Shown here piece by piece: positions 1 through 10,400 of a stretch of 64,000 nucleotides of DNA. The notes beneath the pieces are model-generated. The model was not told the origin of the DNA. It made no database searches and saw only the letters and a program-made list of their open reading frames with translations. Source of the stretch: Phoronis australis (taxonomy: Eukaryota; Phoronida; Phoronidae); NCBI GenBank assembly GCA_002633005.1, contig NMRA01000289.1, positions 442,166 to 506,165 on the forward strand, written 5' to 3'. Every line of letters starts with the position of its first letter. The stretch's first letter is position 1. The position numbers were made by a program, and so were the translations under genes.

Positions 1-350
1 ATAAACAAACCCTGGATCATGTTTTGTGTCCCGTCGGAAGAAAATTTAAATTCGAAAACATCTTCTGAAAACGCACAAAAAAGTGTATTAGTAAAATCTA
101 CTGATTTTTAAGTGGTTTTAAAAAACAATCGGTAAACTCACCGATTTTTGTCTCATTACTTTGATACGTGTCTCTTCCGATAAGTTAGTACCTAACGTGC
201 ACACGAGCACTCCAAATTGGAACGCTAAGTCCCGCGTGGTTGCGCTGCACGCGAAACAAGATGGCGGACGAACTTTGGAGCCTGACGAAAATAGGTAACC
301 GGACGATATATACAGCTGTCCTACACACACAAGTACAGGTACCTATCAGG

Positions 351-390
351 CCCTCGACGATATACTATTATAACAGTATATCGTTGAGGG
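351..390. repeat. 16-bp stem, 8-base loop hairpin
   Basis: The arm at 351-366 is the reverse complement of 375-390 at 15 of 16 positions, and the single difference is a G-T wobble. The loop is 8 bases. It sits about 1 kb upstream of the TFIIS start. It could be a cruciform, the remnant of a small inverted-repeat element, or chance. Confidence 0.8.
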
Positions 391-415
391 GTTGATTAAA
401 GGTGCCTGTGCAGTG

Positions 416-476
416 TGCACACACCGCACAACTTTACACACACGCACGCGCACGCGCGCACACACACATTCACACT
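416..476. repeat. CA/CG microsatellite
   Basis: An interrupted (CA)n tract with embedded CG steps. The alternating purine-pyrimidine pattern is typical of simple repeats. Confidence 0.8.
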
Positions 477-1389
477 GTCGGAAATATTCACCTCGACTGC
501 GTGGTTAGTAAAACCCAGGACCATTTTTCTCAATGGAGACACAATGATATTTTACAATTACCTTTCCAGAACTTGTTTTACTGTCTAACGACTCCCTACT
601 CCCCAAATTTGAAGAGGTTTTCGCTTTAGATTTCCCTCTGAACATTTCACCTACACCGACAGAATGTTGATCATTTTCTAGTTCCAGTAAACGCCAACAG
701 AGTTGTAATGTTGTGCGTGAACTTGGAATGCTGCTAAATCTGAAGATGGCATACGCGTGAATTTGGATTTAGGCATTCAGTAGAGTAATCAAGGCAATAT
801 TTTGTTCGTTGTGAAGAATTTTTTAAAAAAAATGTCAGCAAGATCGTCCATTTTCTTCTTAAGGCCTACCAGACCTTGCGTCACCATTAATCTATGGTGT
901 CACAGAATCGGAGGAAAACGTGAATGGTTAATCAATTATTGTTTGGCTCATAGTTGGAAAACACCATAAAGGTTAAGTAAAATGTACATTATTTAAAAAA
1001 AGAACGTGGTTTGCTTTTTCAGTGCTAATTTTTAACGTAAACATGACTATTTGAGTGAAATTGCGAAGTTTCCTATCGTATTCCAAGTTCACGCATACAC
1101 GATCATGAGAGTAAGCGCAATTCTAAGTTCAAGCAAGCATCAACGTAAAGAAACACAAAGCAGTTTAATTTGTTCGTCGACATTTAAATTTTGATTTAAA
1201 CAAAAATATAACCTCAATAATGGTCAATTCATGTATTAAAATAGCGGTATTTAAAAAGAGTAATGATTGATATTTTCACAGAATGCAATTGTTCACCCGC
1301 CATATTCGTTCTGGGAAGTTGTCGCGTTCCCAGCTCCCAAAATAAATGACTGTGTCCCTTTATTTGTTGAATTTTCACAAAAAATAAAG

Positions 1390-1455
1390 ATGGCAAAAGA
1401 AGAGGAAGTGCTGAAGTTAAGAAAGAAACTTGAAAAAATGATCGACAAAGATGCT
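1390..1455 (+). CDS. TCEA: TFIIS exon 1 (residues 1-22)
   Basis: Encodes [20 protein letters not shown] and two more residues, the first helix of the LW domain. The donor GTAAGT at 1456 follows a complete codon (phase 0). Confidence 0.92.
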
Positions 1456-4400
1456 GTAAGTATGTGTGCGCTGTTACGATCAGCGCTTTCTTGTCATCCG
1501 CAACACAAGGTTTTCAGGGGAGTTAATTCTGTTTTGAACACAACCGAGTCTTTAGCCTTGTAGTATTTACAGGCGTCCTCAGCTGATCGTCCCCAACACA
1601 CTACATATAATACTACAAGGTGTGACACTCGGGACTAGAAATTCCAAGGGTTCTTCGATTCCGCCGTCCATATCAAACAATAAACAACAAAATTACACCA
1701 AACAGACGTTCAACAAACCATGAGGAATTGTTCTTTCTCCCAATGCCCAATGCCATTTACGATTTACGGTGTCCAGCTTCTCCGAGTTCGCAAGAAATTC
1801 GCGGTCAAAGCACAAAAATCTTCCCAAGAAGCCCGTCTGTAGCAACTCCTTGGTCCCGCGATGGTCAAGGACGATACGGAATTATCCGATGAGTTACGGA
1901 TGAACGGCTATTGCAGATTTGTCATGACTTCATAACTTTCTGTGACAAATTGTCAACTGCCGTTCATCCGTAACTCATCGAATAATTCCATATCGTCCTT
2001 GACCTTCACAGGATCAAGGATTTGCTCCGGACGGGCTTTTTCGGAAGATTTTTGTGCTTTGACCGCAAATTTCTTGTGAACTCGGCTAAGCAGGACGCTG
2101 TAAATGGTATTTGGAGAAAGAACAATTCCTCATGGTTTGTTGAACGTCTGCTTTGTGTAAATTTATTGAGTTTTGTGTTTAGTGTTGTTCCTTTGTTGAG
2201 CTCTCTTGTTGCATTAATGTTGGTTTAGCTTCTATTGAACAAGACTAGCCTATTTCTTATTGATTTATGACATCTAAGTGCTTCATGTGAATGTTATGAT
2301 GTTATGCAGCATCATCACCATCGTCATCATATTCGTCATCTTCATCATCATCTCCGTCGTCGTCTTTTCAGTTAATTTCGCCAAGTGTCGCTAAAGACTG
2401 TAGCCTATACTTACTGATGTCTGGCCTCTACGTTCGTCTTTTGAATGTTATCATTACTTGAATTGTTCATCATCGCCACCATCGTTTTCATATTCGCCAT
2501 CTTCGTCAACTTCTCAATCATCGTCTCTTCTGTCGCTCCTCGGAACGCTTTCATTTTATTTTTTTTCTCTTTTAATCATTATTTTGACTTTATTCATGCA
2601 AAAACGTTTATTTCACCGAAAATATTTCTATAACACAAGACGCCTTTTTTATGGAACAATACATCTTCTGGAAAGTTTTCCTCTGTTTTATCATTGATCA
2701 TTCCTAGCCCTGCAAATTGAAGTTCACCAAATGAGTTTGGCCCAGGCACCAGTTTGGGCTACAACAGGCCTATACCATGTATATACAGAGTTCAGTAATA
2801 AAAAATGTGATATATGAATTTCCCAGCTCTTTCTCTTGAGTTTCCAAGGTGTTTAAACTGGCTGATCCATCTCACTCTTTGGTTAACTTGCCTGTTGAAG
2901 AACGACACTAAAAGTTTCACTTAGCTAAGTGATAAGCATCCTTGCCCAAATTACCGATATTTAATGTAAGTGTCACATACTGCTACAATATTAAGCTGAA
3001 GTTGCAAAAATCAAACTCAAATGAACAGTGAGACTGTTGGAGGCGTGGAAAACCTTTCCCTTGAAGCTGTCACAAACTGCAATATCTCAACCGAAGGTCC
3101 TGTAGAAGTAACACACAGGAATTATAGTACTTATTTCCAAAAAGGCCATCCTGATGAAACTAGTTGGATATGACGTTCCCTGTTGTAGATAACCAGTTTC
3201 ATCCACTGAACAAAAGGCTTGTTATTCGGTGATTGCCTGGTTCTCTAAATCATAGACTTATATAGGTAGTATTATATTATAATTACTTCTCATTTATTGT
3301 ACATTGTATGCTTTCCCTACTCATAGATAACTACATAAATTCAAATATATATTCAGAGTATTCAAATGCAGAGCAGATCTTCTCTTAAAGCCATAGCCTT
3401 CTGAATATACAATGTAAGGCGCTGGATACTGTCATGGTTTTTCTGTCTGGTAGAAGATTTCTTCTAAGGTCTTCAAGAACAGGGCATCGACACATGAAAT
3501 GAGGCTCATCTTCAGTTTCACCCAGACAGCATATGCCCCATATCCTCTCACTTCTAGGAATACCCATATGTCTCTCTATATAAGCGAATGACCTGAACAT
3601 AGTGTAAGGGCTGTTCCAACAAAATCTGTGTGGGAGGGGGGAAGGCAACTGAAATAAAAATTTATGGGTGGTTGCGTTTGATTTAAATTCAAAATGGCTG
3701 GTGGTCGTACTTAAAAAAAAAAAATTTACAGGTCGTTGTTGTTTCATTGGGCCATAAATGTTTGATGGTGGGTAATTTTAGTAAATTTTATAAAAAATCC
3801 GCACAGAATCAAAAACGAAAACAAAAATGCAACTTGCAAAAAGCTCCGACTTTTTCACTCCCTCTGATCTCCCCATTAGCATGCCAATAACACCAGTCAA
3901 CCACAGGCGCTCGAATTTCTCGATGGCTAATAACCATATATAAGAAACATATGTTTTCTTAGTAATGAATGACATTAGTGGTGATGGAGGAACAGATAAA
4001 CTCAAGCGCCTGTGCACTCAACCACAAGAACAAAAAAAAAATTATGGGTGGTTGCATTTCAAACTTATAAAAAATTACGGGTGGTTGGCTGAAGAAATAA
4101 ATGAAAAATATGGGTGGTGGGTGCGAAAAAAGGTGCCTTCCCCCCCTCCCATACAGATTTTACTGGAACAGCCCTTATAATTATTTCTCATTTATTGTAC
4201 ATTGTAGGCTTTCCCTACTCATAGATAACTACATAAATTCACATATATATTCACAGTATTTAAACGGAGAGCAGATCTTCTCTTAAAGCCATACGTAGTC
4301 TTCTGAATATACAATGTAAGGCGCTGGATACTGTCATGGTTTTCTGTAGGAATAACCTAACAAGAGAATAGTTAACATTCACAAGCTCTGCTAGAAGATT

Positions 4401-7400
4401 TCTTCTAAGGTCTTCAAGAACAGGGCATCGACACATGAAATGAGGCTCATCTTCAATTTCACCCAGACAGCATATGCCTCATATCATCTCACTTCTAGGA
4501 ATACCCATATCTCTCTCTGTATAAGCGAGTGACCTGAACATAGTGTAAAGTAAAACGACGAGTGTCAAAACTAAAATACATTAAACTATTTCCCAAATAC
4601 TAAAGGGATACGCCCTTTATCAAGGGTATGACACAGACTTCCGAATAGATAGATATATAAAGTAGTATAGATGACCACCTGGTTATATATTACTGTTTCT
4701 TGCTTTACATTATGAATAGTTGACCATATTTTATTTCAGGATCATTCCACTGGCCTAGAGCTTTTAAAAGCTCTACAAGACTTGAAAATGACGTTGGATG
4801 TATTACAGGTATTGTTAGAAATATGTTGCATTGAGTAACTAAAGATACTTTATAATAAAATCTTTTCATGTTGATATTCAATTTAATGAATTCACAGATA
4901 ATTGATGTACGTTGGGCGGCAAGTGTTGCCTAATGGAGATACTATCAGTTAAGGCTGTTTAGTGGAACTGTATTGCCTTAAGGAAAAGTTACTTGTGTAT
5001 TTTGGTAAGAAGATGAAAAATATGAAACAAGACTCATTAGGTTCCAAAGCTAAGAGCAAAATAAGCCAAAACCTGATGTCTCTCATAAGACTTATAGCAC
5101 ATGGAAATAAATTTATCAATCAACTGGCAAGCAAAAACGCTTAATGTGAAGCAAAATTCTGATGTAAGTAGTGCCATCTATTTGAAAAACTAGAAAACCG
5201 AGAGGGACAGTAGATGAAGAATACAACAAAAATGATATTTCGTAAGAAACCTATTGAACAAAATTCTATAGTGATGTTTATAAATAATAACTTAATTTTA
5301 CAAAAACTTAAATATCAGGTTGTTCGTAAGTAACTATTGGCGTGATATGCCACAAAGCAGATAAGAAACGGAAATGACAACAGTGCCGGTGCGAGAGCAG
5401 CTGAGTTGTGCAAGACTAATGTGAAGCCATGAACATACACAAGATAGCTAGGAGGTGGCACATGAACATCATTCTCAACAGAACAAGTTAAATCTTGAGA
5501 AGTTTAATGACTCATGAGTTTGCTAGAGGGAAAAAATGATTATTGTCTTTCACTAAAAGAGCGATGATTAATTCTCTTTAATAGTGATACTTTTCATGTG
5601 AAACCATTTAAAGTTATTGTTTTTCTGGACCCACTAATGTGTATTGCTATTTTTTGACTTGCCAGTGTTGTATGTATTGGTACCTACTCTCACATGTTGT
5701 TGATTCCAGAAAACAAAGATTGGTATGACCGTGAACAACTTTAGGAAAGCCAGTAACAGTGATGAGGCCACTACGCTGGCCAAGTCATTAATTAAATCAT
5801 GGAAAAAGTTGCTGCCAGGTATGACAGCTGTGTCCAAAAGTTTCATCAACTTCTGTTGCAAGCCATTTTTAAAGCTTGCTGTCTAGAAAAAGACGGCAAT
5901 GTCAAACTGTCTGCCATTTTGAGGAAGTTGAGCTAGCCTCTTGCATACTAGGCCAAGAAAAGCGTAGTTGGTTCTGGTCTTTACCCTGCCCCTCGTATTT
6001 TGCCTTTGCTCACCGACTAAAAACAAAAATGTCCTCATCAAATTCAGTCAGGATCTTGTGCATATCAGCAAAGTTTGAAACGCCTTGATTTGTCAAGCGA
6101 TGGAATTGAAAGCAAGTCCTGCATCATTGTTGCTCGTCTCGGATGAATTTTTTTTGCAAAAGTGGGCATCCAATAATATAGGTACCACAGCTGTGTGTGC
6201 AGGTTTTCAAAAAAGCTAAACAGACCGTATTTGGAACCAACTAAGTCTTTTTAGTCTGATCAGAAATTGCTCAAATGATACCTACCAAACTGGTGTCAAC
6301 ATTCACTTAGAATTGAAAGATTGCTGTTTAATTGAAAATCTTTGGATTTTGTAGTAAAAGTTAGTTGACAGCAAAATAAGTTTTCTAAAGCAATTTTTTA
6401 TTCATAAATGAACTGGACGTTTTGACTTAGGTTTTTCTTAAAGCCAAATGGAAGGAAATGGAGTTTGAAGTGATTTTGATGGCTTATTTACAGTAAATGC
6501 AAAGTTAAATCCCTTAAACTTTTAAAAGTATGTTATTTACATAGTTTTGCGGTATGTTCCGGATTGGTGTGGATTTGGAAGGGTTCTAATAAGTGCAATT
6601 TATGAAGAAATACAAGTTTTTGTTACAATACCATTTTATGATTTAGATAATTCCAGTGGCAACAAGACAACAAACAACAGCACCATAGACTCAGCGAGCG
6701 GGGAAAAATCTAAGGACAGTCCGGACAGTTCGCAGAACGGCAGCGAGCGGTCAACACCCACTGTAGACAATATACGTCAAAGTCAATTCCCTTCTGTCGC
6801 CAACACAACTGAGCCTGTGCGTTTAAAATGTCGGGAGATGCTCACGAACGCATTGAAAGGAGGTATGAAACTGCAAAAACGGTTTATCCCATATATACAT
6901 GCATTGATGCCCAGGCGTCTTTCTGGGGAAATAATTTTATTTTAATATCTATTCTGAAGACGTTTCACATGCTGAGGTGATTCTGGTGAAGTGTGCGTTT
7001 TATTATGTATTATAATTAGATTGGCCAACTCCTCGCATTAATGAACCAAAAAAACGTTGTACCCCAAAACACGAACATAAAAATGGTTCTTTTGAACGGT
7101 GGATCTGCGTGTGGATGTGTAGCCTAAGACAGGGTTACATTTTAAAGGGGTAACAGATATTGCTTATCTGTCAAAACTGTGGTTGGAAATTTGAATAACT
7201 AATAACCAGGCCAATTGTTTAGCAAAATAGTTACAGATGTCTTTCATATTATTTGTTTACTGTACCTTGATCAAAATCTTCCGTTTAAAAACGAAATGCA
7301 ACCAACGATTTTTTCTTTAGACTTCGTTGTGTTTAGTGTGCACTGTAAACTTTGCATGACTTTGTGCTTTCTCTCATGGCTTCCTTTAACATTTCATTTT

Positions 7401-10400
7401 GCCTGTGTTTACAGATGGTGAAATGCCAGATGGCTGCCACGACCCTGAAGAAATCGCTGCACAAATTGAAGACTGTATCCTAACACACATGTTGAGCAAA
7501 GAATTTTGTCTAAGATGCTAAGTTTGGGAAAATATCTGTATTAGCATCCTGGGTTTTGTCCTTTGCTTTTTATGCACCCACATATAAATAGGTGGGTGTA
7601 TGATGCCATCATCTCTGTCCATCCATCTGTCCGTACGGCATCAAGTGTCCGACATCTGGCAGCCACTGCTGTTTTTCCAAAACCCTTTGATGTATTTTCA
7701 TGACGTTTTGCAGGTATATACCTTTAGTGGATGGGACAGCATGAGCGATTTTTCAGATGGATTTGACTTCTGGTGTGCTCCTTTGTTGCAATTTTAGTGT
7801 TTTAGGTTTGCCTCTGTATCTTTGGTGTTCCTTAACAGATTTTTCATGAAATATGGCAAATATGTATCCATTAGGAAGATGATAACACCTTCATGTTTTC
7901 GAATGGATTTGACGTATTTTGCACCTTCTAGTTGCCATTTTTACTGTTGTCAAGTTTTTCTGTCTGCCCCTCTACAGGCCAGACCACTGAAAGGTTGATT
8001 ATGAAAATTGATATATGTTCCTACTGGGAAGAGGAAAGCTGACAGGGATTTTCGGATGGCTCTGACTACAGTGACTCCTCCTAAAACAGTTTTGTTTTCA
8101 GGTCGTGGCTGTATTTCCTAAACTCTCTGTAGGATCTTTCTTAAATTTAGCAAGTGTATTTGTATAAAGGTGACAACGAGTTTTGTACGGATCCAATCAG
8201 TGCTGTGCTCCCCCCTGCGGGAATTTTCTCTTTTCTGTTTTCCTCTATTTTTGGAATTCCTGGACAGATTTTTACGAAATTTTTATTAAAGAGGCGACGA
8301 CATCTTTCCATTTTCAGATGGATGTGGCATAGTGCACGCCACCTACTGGGCATTTTTATGCACCCACATTTTATAGTTGGACGCATTATGCCGTCATCTC
8401 CGTGCGTTCGTTCGTCTGTCTGGCATCCGCTGCTCTATCTCCAAAATGCCTTGACGTATGTTCATGAATTTTTGCACATGTGTTCCTTCCATAAATGGGA
8501 AGTCATGACCCAACTTTCTGACGGATCCGACTCCCGGTGTGCTCATTAGTGGCAATTTTAGTTTTTTACGTTTACCTCTGTACCTTCACAAGTCCTGAAA
8601 GGATTTTCATAAAATTTGGCATATAGGCACCTATTAGTAAGTTGACTTTATCCTCCTTTTTTCAGGTGGATTTGACGTAGTTTGCGCCACCTAGTGGCCA
8701 TTGTTAATGTTTTTGAGTCTATTTTTGGCGTCCACCCCTCTATCAACCAAACTGCTCAAAGGATGATTGTGAAAATTGGCATATATGTTCTTACTATGAA
8801 GTGGATGGCTGACGATGATTTTCCGATGACTTCGACAACTGTGGCGCCTCCTAGTGGCAGTTTTGTTTTTTTGCGCCTATGGCTGTATCCCCTAAACCGT
8901 TCGCAGGATCTTTACTAAATTTAATAAGTGTATTTATATGATGCGAATAACAGAGTACGATGACTGTCAGATGGATCTGACTACTGGTGTGCCACCTAGT
9001 GGCAATTTTATTTTTTTACTTTTACCTCTGTATGTTCAAAGGTCCTCAAGGTATTTTCATAAAATATAGCATACACTCAAGCAATTGTTAATGAGATGAC
9101 GCTATCTCTCCGTATTCAGATGGATTCAACCTAGTTTGCGCCACCTAGTGGTCATTTTTACTGTTTTTGAGTCTGTTTTTTGGCGTCCACTCGTCTATCA
9201 ACTAAACCGCTTTCAGGATAATTATGAATATTTGCATGTATGTTTTTACTATGAAGTGGACGGCTGACGACGATTTTCTGAGGTCAACTACTGTGGCGCC
9301 TCCTAGTGGCTTTTTTTTGCGCTCATGGCTGTATCTATTAAACCGTGTGCAGGATCTTTACTTAATTTAGCAAGTGTATTTATATGATGTTGACAAGGGA
9401 TGACGACGATTTTCAGATGGATCTGACTGCCGATGTGCCCTCTTGTGGCAATTTTAGTTTCTTATGTTTACCAGTTTGTATCTTCAAATGTCCTTAACAG
9501 ATTTTCATAAAATTTTGAATATAGGCATCTATTGGCGAGATGAAGCTATCTTCCTGTTTTTGGATGAAATCGAGGTATTTTGCACCACCTGGTGGCCATT
9601 TTTTGCTGTTTTCAAATCTTGCGTTTGGCGTCCACCCTTCGATCAACCAAATCATTCTAGGGATGTCTTTGAAGATTAGCGCATATGTTTTCAGTGTCGA
9701 GAGGACGTTTGATGATGGCGACTGACTACTGTGGTGCCTCCTAGTGGTAGTTTTGTTTTGTTTTGCGCTCATAGCTGTATCTCCAAACAGGATCTTTATT
9801 AAATTTAGTGAGTGAATTTATATGAAGATAACAGATGACGACTTTCAGTCGAATGGAACGGACGCTGTGCCCACAAGTGGCAATTTCATTTTGTTCTGTT
9901 TTCCTTTTGTTTCTCTGAAGTTCCTTGACAGATTTTTATGAAATATGGCATGTTGCCGTTTTTGGATGGATTGTACGTTTTTGCACCATTTAGTGGCCAT
10001 TATTATGATGCAAATAACCCCAAAAGCACACCATTTGCGATGCATACATGGGCGCATTTCAATGCTCCGCGTTGCTCTTGTAAGTTAACTAACTTGGCTC
10101 CATTCAGCAGCTGTGAATTGGGAGCATAAAACAGAGTTTCTGTCGTAAGTCTTAAGTCATTGTCACGAATCGAACTCCTGGGCTTCCATTTATTCCCTAA
10201 CCCTGTGAAGGCATATATGGAGAATTCAAGAACACAGATAGCAAATATAAAAACCGAGTTCGTAGTCGGATATCGAATTTGAAGGACAAAAGGAATCCAG
10301 CTTTGAGAGAAAATGTGCTCACAAAAGCAATCAGTGCAGAGAGAATAGCTAAAATGACTGCTGAGGTAAAGTGTATTGTTGTTGTTAAGTCATTAAACAA

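Larger units (their letters stand above)
1..1389. other. 5' flank of the TFIIS gene
   Basis: No coding exon is recognisable here. The stretch holds a short perfect-type hairpin (351-390) and a CA/CG-rich microsatellite (about 416-476), described separately. An open reading frame continues upstream of the chosen TFIIS start to an ATG at 1267, but those 41 extra residues do not resemble the TFIIS N-terminus, so I read 1267-1389 as 5' untranslated sequence. Confidence 0.5.
1456..4739 (+). other. TFIIS intron 1
   Basis: A 3.3-kb intron holding the foldback hairpin at 1694-2160, CAT/CGT-rich simple repeat, and the LINE-MITE-LINE nest at 3279-4550. I saw no coding exon in it. Confidence 0.8.

Noticed and set aside
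1267-1389. Upstream in-frame ATG for TFIIS
   Set aside because: The extra residues do not resemble the family N-terminus, while MAKEEEV at 1390 does.
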